Position numbers and translations under genes: made by a program. DNA of 64,000 nucleotides, taken from contig NZ_BAABBN010000007.1 in assembly GCF_039537985.1 (NCBI RefSeq), forward strand, positions 1,116,001 through 1,180,000. Reading direction: 5' to 3'. The notes beneath the pieces were generated by a model. The model was given only the letters and a program-made list of their open reading frames with translations, was not told where the DNA came from and did no database searches. Shown here piece after piece: positions 1-7,471 of the stretch (its first letter is position 1; each line of letters begins with the position of its first letter). The stretch comes from Litoribacillus peritrichatus (GTDB taxonomy: Bacteria; Pseudomonadota; Gammaproteobacteria; Pseudomonadales; Litoribrevibacteraceae).

Positions 1-206
1 ATTCGGTCGGTAACATTCTAAGCGACGGTGACAGTGTTACTGTGACCAAAGACCTTAAAGTGAAAGGGTCTTCTTCTGTGGTTAAAGTTGGCACCAAGAT
101 TAAAAATATCAGACTGGTCGAAAGCTCTGATGACCACAACATTGATTGTAAAGTGGATGGTGTGGGAGCAATTAAGGTAACGCCGAAATACGTGAAAAAG
201 GCGTAG
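1..206 (+). CDS. yjdM: YjdM/PhnA-family protein, C-terminal part (truncated by window start)
   Basis: An open frame enters from the left edge (first full codon at base 3) and ends at the TAG at 204-206. The visible 67 residues include a GDSVTV-KDLKVKGSS segment followed by a VKVGTKIKNIRLV strand and an acidic D-H-N-I-D-C-K-VDG turn. These are the signature of the C-terminal SH3-like domain of the PhnA/YjdM zinc-ribbon family. The family was once named for alkylphosphonate uptake, but its real role is unclear and it is not the phosphonatase of the same name. The N-terminal zinc ribbon lies outside the window, so its cysteines cannot be checked. Confidence 0.88.
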   Translation, partial: SVGNILSDGDSVTVTKDLKVKGSSSVVKVGTKIKNIRLVESSDDHNIDCKVDGVGAIKVTPKYVKKA

Positions 207-343
207 TAAAAGCGCAGTAAGTTTACGTCAGTAGCTTTTGAAGGGGTTACTTATGATGTGAACGTTCAAATAACCTTCCAATATTACAGGCATTTTTGTT
301 TATTGGGATAGTCCATTATATAAAGACGTAAAGTCGGATAAAT

Positions 344-367
344 CCGGAAGCCCGTTCAGGCTTCCGG
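344..367 (-). terminator. Stem-loop downstream of the siderophore receptor
   Basis: A perfect 9-bp stem (CCGGAAGCC / GGCTTCCGG) with a 6-nt loop lies 10 bp beyond the stop of the receptor gene read on the minus strand. Only a short ATTTAT stretch follows it on that strand, so it is a plausible but not textbook intrinsic terminator. It could also serve the rightward yjdM transcript. Confidence 0.6.
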
Positions 368-377
368 AAATGAGTGA

Positions 378-2612
378 TCAGAAGTTGTAACGCGCAGAGA
401 CCTGGTAGTTCGCCGGGTCGCCGTACATACCGGATGCAGCGAAGGTGCCTTTGGATTTGAGGCTGGTGTAGTAGACTTTGTCGCCCACGTTATTGGCGTT
501 GGCTTGAACCACAAGATTATCGGTTACCTCGTAGCTGGCCATCAGGTTAATTATCGCGTAGCTGCCTTGTTCCGTTTTCACTTCCTGACCATGGAATGAA
601 GTATCTGTACGAGAGATGCTGTCCTGCCAGTTGATGCTGGTACCGACTTTCAGTTTTTCCAGATTTGGAACCCGGTAAACCGTTGCGAAACGCACCAATT
701 GTTGAGGTGTGTATTTGGAAAGCGCATCACCAGCATCATCGCTTGCATCCAAATCTTGGTAGGTGTAACCAAGGGTGGTGTGCAGGTTGTCAGTTACTTC
801 ACCCGCGATCTCAAATTCAAAGCCCTTACTGTTTAAGCCGTCTGCTGATTTGTAGGTTTGGCGGCCGCCAACCATGATATCTTCAACAGCAACATTGTCT
901 TGCTCGATATTAAAGTAAGCAATGGAGGCAGTGAGTTTGTCGTTCATCAAACTGGTTTTAAAGCCTGCTTCATAGGCAACGCCATCGACGGATTCCAGTA
1001 GATTTCCACTACGGTCAACTTTGTTTTGAGGGTTGAAGATCTCGGTGTAGCTGGTGTAGAACATCAACGCTTGAGTGATGTCAAAAGTAATGCCTGCGTA
1101 AGGTGTTATTACGCCACTATCTTTACTCTCATGGGTTTTGCCATAGTTCTCGCCTTTGGTGTGCCAGTCGTTGATACGAGTACCTAAAATTAAGTTAAGT
1201 GGGTCGGCTAAACTCAGGTTAACTGCGCCGTAGCTCGACAGTTGGCGATCTTTAAAGTCTGCAGTGCCCAAGTCGTTTGCACCTGAATCCAGGTTTTCTC
1301 CTAGATCGCCAGCCATGGAATCCAGGTCATTTAGAGGGACAATTCCTGTTGGAGGAAAAACATTAAGGTTTGCAGATCCAGAAAATTGAGCATTGCTAAT
1401 GCCTTTGGAGTAACTACCGCCCACATAGGCCTGGTGCTCACGGCCGAATGCTTTGAAAGGGCCTGAGGCATAAATATCCAGATTGTTTTGTTCTTTTTCT
1501 TCTTCAAAGGCAAAGGCCGCTAATGCTAATTGAAAATCGCCTATATTATCTGGCAAACCTTGTGCTGGGTAGTAAGGGTTAGCATCCACAAAAGACATTT
1601 CCGAATCCAGTTTTTGTTTCGTGTGTAACGCAACCGCTTTTGCTTCCCAGCCGTTACTGAAACTGTGCGCCAGTTCGGCAAATAATTGGCGCTGTTCTAA
1701 GTCGTAGTAACTCCAGTCTGCGCCTGTGCTTGATGAACGCTTGAAGCTCGTTCGGGTTCCATCGCTCAAATACAGTGGTTGTGCACCCCACATCGGGCTG
1801 TCCGTTTGGCTTTTCTCTATTGAGCCGCCGATGGTGAATACGGTGTTGTCTGATAGGTCCATATCAAACACACCGTAGACCACGTTTTTCTCTTGGTTGT
1901 AGCGATCAATATAGGCATTTTTATCTTCAACAGCAGTAACAAGACGGCCACGCACTTTACCCGATTCGGTCAAGGCACCGGAGACATCCGCTTCAGCTCG
2001 GTATTTATCCCAGGAACCGGCTGCGACAGAAACGCTGCCCATGAATTCTTCGGTAGGGCGCTTACGAACCAGGTTGATGGTGGCGGATGGATTACCGGCT
2101 CCGGCAGCCAAGCCATTGGCACCACGAACAACTTCGACGTGATCATAGATCACTGTGTCCATGTCACCTTTGTAGATCGAGGCCGATTCGGTATTTTGTA
2201 AACCTACACCATCCAGCTGAACGTTGGTGATATCGAAACCGCGAGCGCTGTAATAGACTCGGTCAGTCTCGGTGCGTTCTGCAAGCAAGCCCGTGGTGTT
2301 TTGAACCACCTGAGTCAATGTGTTTAGGTTGAAGTCGTCCATACGGGCGCGGGTCATGACCGATACGGATTGAGGCGTGTCCATGGCAGACATTTTGAAT
2401 TTAGTCGCTGTGCCCATTTCTTCGATAGCATAGCCATCGCCACCCTCGGTGACGTTCGCCAATCCGTCACCGACAACTTCAATGTTGTCTGCGGTTTGAA
2501 CGTTAAGCGTTTCCGCTGAGGTTTCAGCGTGGACTGAACCCACGGAAATAAGTAGGTTTCCGGATAACAGTGCAGTGATACAGGTGGCTAGCTTCTTCTT
2601 TTGAAAGTGCAT
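378..2612 (-). CDS. TonB-dependent ferric-siderophore receptor (FhuE/FpvA-like)
   Basis: This 744-residue outer-membrane protein starts with a Sec signal peptide (MHFQKKKL..., cleavage near residue 29). An N-terminal plug follows, with the family motifs DTPQSVSVMTRARMDDF, RGFDITNVQLDG and YDHVEVVRGANGL-AG-GNPSATINLVRKRPT at roughly residues 75-190. The 22-strand barrel ends in the aromatic terminal strand YQVSARYNF. The wording of the plug is that of hydroxamate/pyoverdine-type receptors (FhuE, FpvA, FoxA). There is no extra N-terminal signalling domain, so it should not drive an ECF sigma factor. It stands alone on the minus strand behind a Fur box at 2821-2839, so iron repression is expected. 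The exact siderophore cannot be read from sequence. Confidence 0.9.
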   Translation of the reverse strand: MHFQKKKLATCITALLSGNLLISVGSVHAETSAETLNVQTADNIEVVGDGLANVTEGGDGYAIEEMGTATKFKMSAMDTPQSVSVMTRARMDDFNLNTLTQVVQNTTGLLAERTETDRVYYSARGFDITNVQLDGVGLQNTESASIYKGDMDTVIYDHVEVVRGANGLAAGAGNPSATINLVRKRPTEEFMGSVSVAAGSWDKYRAEADVSGALTESGKVRGRLVTAVEDKNAYIDRYNQEKNVVYGVFDMDLSDNTVFTIGGSIEKSQTDSPMWGAQPLYLSDGTRTSFKRSSSTGADWSYYDLEQRQLFAELAHSFSNGWEAKAVALHTKQKLDSEMSFVDANPYYPAQGLPDNIGDFQLALAAFAFEEEKEQNNLDIYASGPFKAFGREHQAYVGGSYSKGISNAQFSGSANLNVFPPTGIVPLNDLDSMAGDLGENLDSGANDLGTADFKDRQLSSYGAVNLSLADPLNLILGTRINDWHTKGENYGKTHESKDSGVITPYAGITFDITQALMFYTSYTEIFNPQNKVDRSGNLLESVDGVAYEAGFKTSLMNDKLTASIAYFNIEQDNVAVEDIMVGGRQTYKSADGLNSKGFEFEIAGEVTDNLHTTLGYTYQDLDASDDAGDALSKYTPQQLVRFATVYRVPNLEKLKVGTSINWQDSISRTDTSFHGQEVKTEQGSYAIINLMASYEVTDNLVVQANANNVGDKVYYTSLKSKGTFAASGMYGDPANYQVSARYNF

Positions 2613-2820
2613 TTGTCGTTACCATTGAGTGCTAAATGTTATGTTTTAACTGATGTCTTCCGATGTTGTGTTTTGGCCTTCCTCGCAGGTTGTTGTTTTT
2701 CGCCTGATTTTGCCTTGTTAAAGCCTGCCTCGATAACGAAAATCAAAAGTCTGCTAAGCCGATCTCATTGTTCTGAATTTATTGAGATATGTATCAGTTG
2801 TAAAAAGTAGTGCGAATACT

Positions 2821-2839
2821 AATGAGAGTTATTATTATT
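2821..2839 (-). promoter_or_regulatory. Fur box of the siderophore receptor
   Basis: Read on the minus strand the 19 bases are AATAATAATAACTCTCATT, close to the Fur consensus GATAATGATAATCATTATC, especially in the AATNATAAT and TCATT halves. It lies about 210 bp upstream of the receptor start, a normal place if the leader is long. Fur repression under iron sufficiency is inferred. Confidence 0.65.
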
Positions 2840-2970
2840 TGCAATTAAAACTTGGTTTGATAGTCAATTTATTTTCTGTTTGTTTTGAGATAAAACGCTT
2901 GTGAAACAAGTGATTATTGAAGGCCGGAAGGTAGAGCGAGGGGTTGCCGGTGTTAAGACAGAGGCCGTGA

Positions 2971-3024
2971 GAGCTAAGTTTAAGAGAGCTAAGGTTAAAA
3001 AGTGTTAAGGTTAAAAGTGCTAAG
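2971..3024. repeat. Short imperfect tandem repeats (about 15 bp unit)
   Basis: Four consecutive imperfect units read GAGCTAAGTTTAAGA, GAGCTAAGGTTAAAAA, GTGTTAAGGTTAAAA and the partial GTGCTAAG. They lie beyond the 3' end of the DoxX gene in an otherwise featureless spacer. No function is evident; replication slippage could have made them. Confidence 0.6.
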
Positions 3025-3027
3025 ACT

Positions 3028-3065
3028 GAGCGCCTAGATTATGCGCTAAAAGAGCAAAGGCGCTC
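3028..3065 (-). terminator. Possible hairpin after the bufferin/DoxX operon
   Basis: GAGCGCC at 3028-3034 pairs with GGCGCTC at 3059-3065 around a 24-nt loop, about 50 bp past the DoxX stop. There is no convincing T-run, so a role as terminator is only suggested by position. Confidence 0.35.
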
Positions 3066-3117
3066 TTCAGGGCCAGTTGCTGACCCCTTGAGTTAAAACG
3101 AAAACGAATTCTGTATT

Positions 3118-3582
3118 TTAGGCTTTGGCTTTATTCAGCCAGGTTTTTTTCAACAGTTGATCCAGTGAAATTACGCCTCCACCATAAATCGCCACTTGAG
3201 CAAGCAATACGCCCCAGATGACATGCAGGTATAACGCTGCGGGTGCAATCTCTATCAAACTGACCACAGCGACGGCATTTACGACAGACAAAGCAACGGC
3301 AGAGAAACGGGTGAATAACCCGGCAATCAAGAGTACGGGCAGCACTATCTCGCCAAAGGTTGCAAGGTAAGCGGCCACTTCAAAGTTGAGCAGAGGAACC
3401 TGATACTCCTCTTCAAACAGAAATAAGGTGGTCTCCCAATCCTGGAGTTTCGTTAAACCAGCGAGAAAGAATACTTTAGCGATGTAGAAGCGTATGGCCA
3501 GTACGACCACGGAATGCAGTTTACTGAGTGCATTGGATACAAATTGATAATACTCGTGTGCCTGGTTTGCAAGTTTGATCAT
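3118..3582 (-). CDS. DoxX-family membrane protein at the end of a bufferin operon
   Basis: 154 residues with four predicted membrane helices. The DoxX pattern is visible: RFYIAKVFFLAGLTKLQDWE near residue 32, FEEEYQVPLL, then FGEIVLPVLLIAGLFTRFSA. DoxX proteins are small quinone-linked or redox-associated membrane proteins of poorly defined activity. The gene follows the DUF2063 gene by 11 bp on the same strand, and DoxX genes are regular members of bufABC (MNIO copper RiPP) operons. A role in the membrane step of copper buffering or redox is therefore inferred from context. The start at 3582 has an AGGAG-like site just upstream (GGAGAGCTCCATG on the coding strand). Confidence 0.87.
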   Translation of the reverse strand: MIKLANQAHEYYQFVSNALSKLHSVVVLAIRFYIAKVFFLAGLTKLQDWETTLFLFEEEYQVPLLNFEVAAYLATFGEIVLPVLLIAGLFTRFSAVALSVVNAVAVVSLIEIAPAALYLHVIWGVLLAQVAIYGGGVISLDQLLKKTWLNKAKA

Positions 3583-3593
3583 GGAGCTCTCCT

Positions 3594-4376
3594 TTATTCG
3601 TCAGATATAAACAGTTTTTCAATTTTGTGGTTTTCAAGGGCGGTTGAAAGCCAGTGGGAAAATTCAAATTTTGGGTGGCGATCCAAAAGTTCGTTCAGGC
3701 TATGGCCTGCGAATATGTCCTGAAACCATTGGTATTCGGCTTCTGTTATACGCTGTAAATGGGGTAGGTTGTGTTGCTGATATATCAATAACCGGCATGG
3801 CCCCTGATGTTTATTTATCTCCTTCGCGAGCGCGTCGGTATCCAGCTTAAACTGATCTTGGTTGCCTTGATGAGCACGCCAAATCACATCCACAGGGAAG
3901 TCACTCTCCAATAACTGAATACCGGGTGCCAGTTGAATGCGCAGAGACTCTAAGGGACTGTCCCCCAGCAAGGGCAGGCTCTCCACGTCAAATGGCTTCA
4001 CTTGTGCTCTTGCTGTTTGATGCAGTCGCCACTCCATAACGGTCATGTCGTACAAAAAAGGGTAGTCATCGGTTAAGGGTGTGGTCAGCAGTTGTTCGCT
4101 CAGGTTTTCTCCCCAGTCTGCCCAATCACCACTGGAAGGCGGGGTGTGTTTCAGTAACTGTTTAGCGAGCTGCTTCATGGCTTCTTCTCCTAACAATTTA
4201 TCCACCACCGGATAAGTAATTGTCAGGGCCCTGGCGGCTGTGGCGAGTAGGTTGTTCTGATAAACCTGTAGCCCACGATGAAATGCCTCACTGTGAATGG
4301 TAGTGGTGTTTTGCATTCCGAATATCAATGAAATCAGTTGTTGCTGTTGGCTTTTAGGATCACAGTTATTAAGCAC
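3594..4376 (-). CDS. bufC: BufC/HvfC-like DUF2063 partner of the MNIO enzyme
   Basis: 260 residues. The N-terminal part, roughly residues 1-95, carries the DUF2063 pattern: HRGLQVYQNNLLATAARALTITYPVVDKLLGEEAMKQLAKQLLKHTPPSSGDWADWGENL. A more variable C-terminal half has the DYPFLYDMTVMEWRLHQ motif typical of the family. DUF2063 proteins bind MNIO enzymes of the DUF692 family and help present the precursor peptide; an older structure (NGO1945) was read as DNA-binding-like. The start overlaps the end of the MNIO gene by 8 bp, so translation is likely coupled. Function is from family knowledge plus operon position, not from a catalytic motif. Confidence 0.87.
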   Translation of the reverse strand: MLNNCDPKSQQQQLISLIFGMQNTTTIHSEAFHRGLQVYQNNLLATAARALTITYPVVDKLLGEEAMKQLAKQLLKHTPPSSGDWADWGENLSEQLLTTPLTDDYPFLYDMTVMEWRLHQTARAQVKPFDVESLPLLGDSPLESLRIQLAPGIQLLESDFPVDVIWRAHQGNQDQFKLDTDALAKEINKHQGPCRLLIYQQHNLPHLQRITEAEYQWFQDIFAGHSLNELLDRHPKFEFSHWLSTALENHKIEKLFISDE

Positions 4377-5292
4377 GTTGAGTATCCTTTCTGGTGTTCT
4401 TCTTGGGGGTGGCGAATTGCTCTATGACCTGGCGCGCTTTGTTGGCTTCCGCTAGTAATGTTTGCCAGTCGGGCAGATTGTTATCCCACTCAATAAGCGT
4501 AGCTATCGGGCCGAAGCGTCTGATGGCGTACTGATACAAAGCCCAGCACTCATCGGATACCGCCTGGCTATGATCGTCGATGATTAAGGCGGGAGATTCG
4601 GCGGAGGTGTACCCCGCTAAGTGAAACTCACCGATTAAGTGGGTGGGAATGTTATCCAACCAACGTTTGGCGGTGTGTAGCGGGTCATCGGTTGAAAAGT
4701 TATGCACATTGACCAGAATGTTATTCAGATCTACCAGTAAGCCGCATTGACTGCGTTCGGCCAGAGTCACCAGAAACTCGGTTTCGGTTAAGTTTGCGTG
4801 TTCAAACTCTAAATATGAGGACACGTTTTCGACCAGTATTTTTCTGCCAATTTGTTGCTGAACCCGATCTACATTGTCCACCAGATGCTGAAGGTTTTTC
4901 GGAGTGTATTCCAAAGGCAATAAGTCACCGGCATGCACGAGGTGGCCGTTTATTTGGCCCCAGGTAAAACAGGCATGATCCGAGATCAGTGTCGGGTTAA
5001 CTCGGTCAATCAAGGCGTTAAGTTTGGTTAGGTATGATTCATTGATTGAGGTGGCTGAACCTAACCCCATGGAGGTGGCATGAAGGCTAAGCGAGTAACG
5101 GTCAGTAATGTCGTCTAAAATTGCCGCCGACAGACCTCCGGCGGCGAAAAAGTTTTCAGCGTGCACTTCCACAAAATCAATCGAATGCGTTTCGCTCAGG
5201 GCGTCGCGATAATGGGGGTGGCGCAACCCCACGCCAACCCAACCCAGAGTATCAGGGCGGTTATGATTTGTTGTCGTGTTTGAGCGATGCAT
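4369..5292 (-). CDS. bufB: MNIO (DUF692) RiPP-modifying enzyme, BufB-like
   Basis: 307 residues forming a DUF692 TIM barrel. Motifs seen in order are GVGLRHPHYRDAL, DFVEVHAENFF, LSLHATSMGLGSA, LISDHACFTWG, ILVENVSSYLEF, GLLVDLNNILVNVHNF, IGEFHLAGYTSA, IIDDHSQAV and TLIEWDNNLPDW. The His, Glu and Asp residues in these motifs are the ligands of the two- or three-iron centre of MNIO enzymes. Members oxidise cysteines of a precursor peptide, which in bufferins become thiooxazoles. The start chosen is the ATG at 5290-5292, with GGAGA 7 bp upstream and directly before GVGL-type sequence. A longer upstream frame would overlap bufA and looks like BufA read out of frame. The precursor BufA is encoded just upstream. 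Confidence 0.92.
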   Translation of the reverse strand: MHRSNTTTNHNRPDTLGWVGVGLRHPHYRDALSETHSIDFVEVHAENFFAAGGLSAAILDDITDRYSLSLHATSMGLGSATSINESYLTKLNALIDRVNPTLISDHACFTWGQINGHLVHAGDLLPLEYTPKNLQHLVDNVDRVQQQIGRKILVENVSSYLEFEHANLTETEFLVTLAERSQCGLLVDLNNILVNVHNFSTDDPLHTAKRWLDNIPTHLIGEFHLAGYTSAESPALIIDDHSQAVSDECWALYQYAIRRFGPIATLIEWDNNLPDWQTLLAEANKARQVIEQFATPKKNTRKDTQRA

Positions 5293-5321
5293 GACATGTC
5301 TCCGATTAATGTATGGGCCGA

Positions 5322-5606
5322 TCAGGAATTTTTCTGTTCGGCATAGCGGCGCTTGGCTTCGGCTTTCAGCAGACCGCCGATGTCTTTGCAGGTGCCTTTG
5401 GCAACCGCTTTCCATTCGCCGGGATCGTTATCCACGGTGGACTGACCTGCGCAGGAGTGCGTTCCTGCTAAATTGCCGCAATCGTTTTGGCCTGCTTCTG
5501 CTATGCCGTAGCATTTTTCCTTACCACCGGCGTGTGCCGGCAGAGCAGAGAGGGAGCCAAGAGCAACGACCAGGGCCGCCGTTGCGATTCGTTGTTTCTG
5601 ATTCAT
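5322..5606 (-). CDS. bufA: Bufferin precursor peptide BufA (DUF2282), copper-binding RiPP
   Basis: 94 residues with a signal peptide cut near residue 26 (SALPAHA). The mature part has four cysteines, C32, C43, C52 and C73, in the contexts EKCYGIA, QNDCGN, THSCAGQ and KGTCKD. The KCYGIA-AGQNDC pattern is the hallmark of DUF2282/BufA1 proteins. In characterised bufferins such cysteines are modified by the DUF692 enzyme and the exported product chelates copper in the periplasm. That chemistry is family knowledge and has not been shown for this copy. The gene has a near-perfect ribosome binding site (AAGGAGG, 7 bp before ATG), fitting a highly made structural peptide. It lies 29 bp upstream of bufB. 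Confidence 0.92.
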   Translation of the reverse strand: MNQKQRIATAALVVALGSLSALPAHAGGKEKCYGIAEAGQNDCGNLAGTHSCAGQSTVDNDPGEWKAVAKGTCKDIGGLLKAEAKRRYAEQKNS

Positions 5607-5637
5607 ATCAACCTCCTTAGGTTGAGGAAAGTGTGGG

Positions 5638-6009
5638 TTATTGTTGAGCAGGTAAGTGCTGATCAGGTAATTGTTGATTAGATAAGTGTTGAGCCAACCA
5701 TTGGCTCAGTTCAGCTTGTGATGTTGCTCCGACTTGCCGGTCAATTACTGCGCCGTCTTGCATTAACACCAATGTTGGTATGCCTCGGATTTGAAAGTCA
5801 TCAGCCAGTTTTGGATCAGCGTTCACATCCACCTTGATTGTGTGAATCTGATTTCGGTACTTATCTGCCGTTGCTTCAACTATGGGAGCCATGTGTTGGC
5901 AAGGGCCGCACCACTGAGCGCTGAACCAAATCAGCTTCAGTGGTTGCGACACTGTTTGCTCAACAGTGGCGCCCTGAAGGTGACTGCGTTGTGAATCAGT
6001 CTTCTTCAT
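5638..6009 (-). CDS. Thioredoxin-like protein in the bufferin operon
   Basis: 123 residues from the ATG at 6009. The thioredoxin motif WCGPC is at about residues 33-37, followed by the cis-proline loop RGIPTLVLM and the Trx helix end. No signal peptide is visible, so a cytoplasmic thiol-reducing role is likely. The tail (SNQQLPDQHLPAQQ) is Gln/Pro-rich and low in complexity. The ATG overlaps the last codons of the YHS gene by 14 bp, which suggests translational coupling. A TTG at 6036 in the same frame is a weaker alternative start. Keeping the cysteines of the BufA precursor reduced before modification is an attractive guess from its place in the operon, but is not proven by sequence. Confidence 0.85.
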   Translation of the reverse strand: MKKTDSQRSHLQGATVEQTVSQPLKLIWFSAQWCGPCQHMAPIVEATADKYRNQIHTIKVDVNADPKLADDFQIRGIPTLVLMQDGAVIDRQVGATSQAELSQWLAQHLSNQQLPDQHLPAQQ

Positions 6010-6472
6010 TGGTTGCAGCAACGGATAGGTTTTCAATGCCGGACCAGATTCGATCTGCGGACTTCACATGGCCATCCACATCCGTCAGCCACTTTTTCTG
6101 AACCGCTTTGTTGAGGTTAAGGTAGAGTTTTCCGTCGTCGATGTAGAAGGCTTGTGGGTCAACATCCAACTTCTTGTTCAATGACACGCCCATTGCGCAA
6201 TAGCCACCGAATTGAGGGGCATAACGCTCGGTGTCCGCTTTGAACAGATCGCGGTTTTTCTGACTTGAGAAGCGGTAAATGGCACCGTCATGAGTTGCGG
6301 TATATTCCGCTGACCCTTCAATGGCTTTGCTGTTGGTGAAATAGGCCACCGGGTCATAACCATGGATGGCCACATCGTTATTTCCTATGTTGACCGATGA
6401 GGCAAAACCCAGGCTGCTAAAGATCAAGGCGCCTGCCGCTGCGGCGAATTTCAGAGTTTGTTTCAGTTTCAT
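5996..6472 (-). CDS. Exported YHS-domain protein, first gene of the bufferin operon
   Basis: 158 residues from the ATG at 6470-6472, chosen because AAGGAA lies 9 bp upstream and a signal peptide (MKLKQTLKFAAAAGALIFSS...) follows directly. The mature part contains the YHS pattern AIHGYDPVAYF, then GAIYRFSSQKNRDLFKADTERYAPQFGGYCAMGVS. YHS domains are small metal-associated modules found with copper ATPases and other metal proteins. Many periplasmic members of this exact type occur as stand-alone genes of unknown role. Leading an operon that continues with thioredoxin, BufA, BufB, BufC and DoxX suggests periplasmic copper handling here. A longer in-frame start at 6511 adds residues before the signal peptide and is less likely. 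Confidence 0.85.
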   Translation of the reverse strand: MKLKQTLKFAAAAGALIFSSLGFASSVNIGNNDVAIHGYDPVAYFTNSKAIEGSAEYTATHDGAIYRFSSQKNRDLFKADTERYAPQFGGYCAMGVSLNKKLDVDPQAFYIDDGKLYLNLNKAVQKKWLTDVDGHVKSADRIWSGIENLSVAATNEED

Positions 6473-6646
6473 GTTGTATTCCTTTTGAGGGTTTATAAAC
6501 TGTCTGTACAAGTGTTTTGGCTTAGGAAATAAGATTGCCTTGCCAGCGATATGTAGATTACAAGGAGTGAGTCCGATAAAAGCGGCAGAGTGTTTAAAAA
6601 AATAGACCGATCGTCCAAGATCACCGTTTAGGGTTTAAAAGCAGAT

Positions 6647-7471
6647 ATGGCAATGGATGAACTCAGCATTTTGTTACAGGATCTGGATCTCAACGCCGAG
6701 GTGTTTTTCAGTGGCAGTCTTTGTGGGCTGCAAGCGTTTGAGGAAAGCGATAACACCGGATTACTGCACTTCTTGAAATCCGGTTCTATGACGTTGGTTA
6801 CCGAACAAGGCCATGAGTTGCACCTTGATAAGGCCTCTGTGATTTTTATGCCCAGCGGTGGCCATCACCGAATTCAGATAAAGGAATTCAATGAAGCCGA
6901 ACTGGTGTGTGCCAACATTCGTTTTCAGCCCCAGCAAAAAGCCGTGCTGGCCGATAATCTGCCCGCATTCCTATGTATTGATATTGAGCAAGATGCAAGC
7001 ATCAGCGAAGCGGCACAAAAAATATTCGATGAGGCGTTTGGTTCAGAACACGGTCGCCATGTAGTGATAGATCGACAGTGTGATATTTTTATTGTGCAGG
7101 TGCTTCGCTACGTGCTTCGTCAGGGCATTGTTGAACTGGGGTTGTTGGCGGCCAGTTCACACCCTCAGTTAGCGCCTTTGATGCGTAAACTGACGGCCAA
7201 CCCGGAACAGAGTTGGACTGTGGAGAGCATGGCGACATCGGTTGCGATGTCGCGATCAAAATTTGCCACCTTATTCAAGGATTCGGTTGGTCAGTCGCCC
7301 ATGGAATACTTAACCGATTTGCGGCTTTCTATGGCACAAGGTTTGTTGGCTCGGGATAAACCTGTTGGCTTGGTTGCTAACGTGGTGGGGTACGACGATG
7401 CATCCTCGCTCGCACGGGTCTTTAAAAAGCGCTTTGGCGTGACACCTAAACAATGGCTTAAAAACCGTTAA
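6647..7471 (+). CDS. AraC-family regulator divergent from the bufferin operon
   Basis: 274 residues. An N-terminal cupin-like sensor domain (roughly 1-150, with SGSMTLVTEQGHELHL and VIFMPSGGHHRI) is joined to two helix-turn-helix motifs at the C-terminus. These are ESMATSVAMSRSKFATLFKDSVGQSPMEYL and LVANVVGYDDASSLARVFKKRFGVTPKQWL, a standard AraC/XylS DNA-binding domain. The sensor domain is of the type often found in regulators responding to small aromatic or reactive compounds. Its promoter is shared back-to-back with the YHS-Trx-BufABC-DoxX operon across a 174-bp gap, so that operon is its most likely target. The ligand is unknown. Confidence 0.88.
   Translation: MAMDELSILLQDLDLNAEVFFSGSLCGLQAFEESDNTGLLHFLKSGSMTLVTEQGHELHLDKASVIFMPSGGHHRIQIKEFNEAELVCANIRFQPQQKAVLADNLPAFLCIDIEQDASISEAAQKIFDEAFGSEHGRHVVIDRQCDIFIVQVLRYVLRQGIVELGLLAASSHPQLAPLMRKLTANPEQSWTVESMATSVAMSRSKFATLFKDSVGQSPMEYLTDLRLSMAQGLLARDKPVGLVANVVGYDDASSLARVFKKRFGVTPKQWLKNR

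Larger units (their letters stand above)
2613..3117. other. Intergenic region between receptor promoter and the DoxX gene
   Basis: About 500 bp without a supportable gene. It holds the receptor promoter with a Fur box (2821-2839), a short set of degenerate tandem repeats (2971-3024) and a hairpin (3028-3065) that may end the leftward DoxX operon. A rightward open frame at 2601-2810 has no family resemblance and no ribosome binding site and is taken as noise. Confidence 0.7.

Noticed and set aside
2601..2810. Open frame of 69 codons on the plus strand
   Set aside because: Overlaps the receptor promoter and Fur region, has no ribosome site or family pattern, and its residue composition looks random.
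5293..5415. N-terminal extension of the DUF692 enzyme
   Set aside because: It would overlap the 3' end of bufA, reads as frame-shifted BufA sequence, and a good ribosome site precedes the ATG at 5292.
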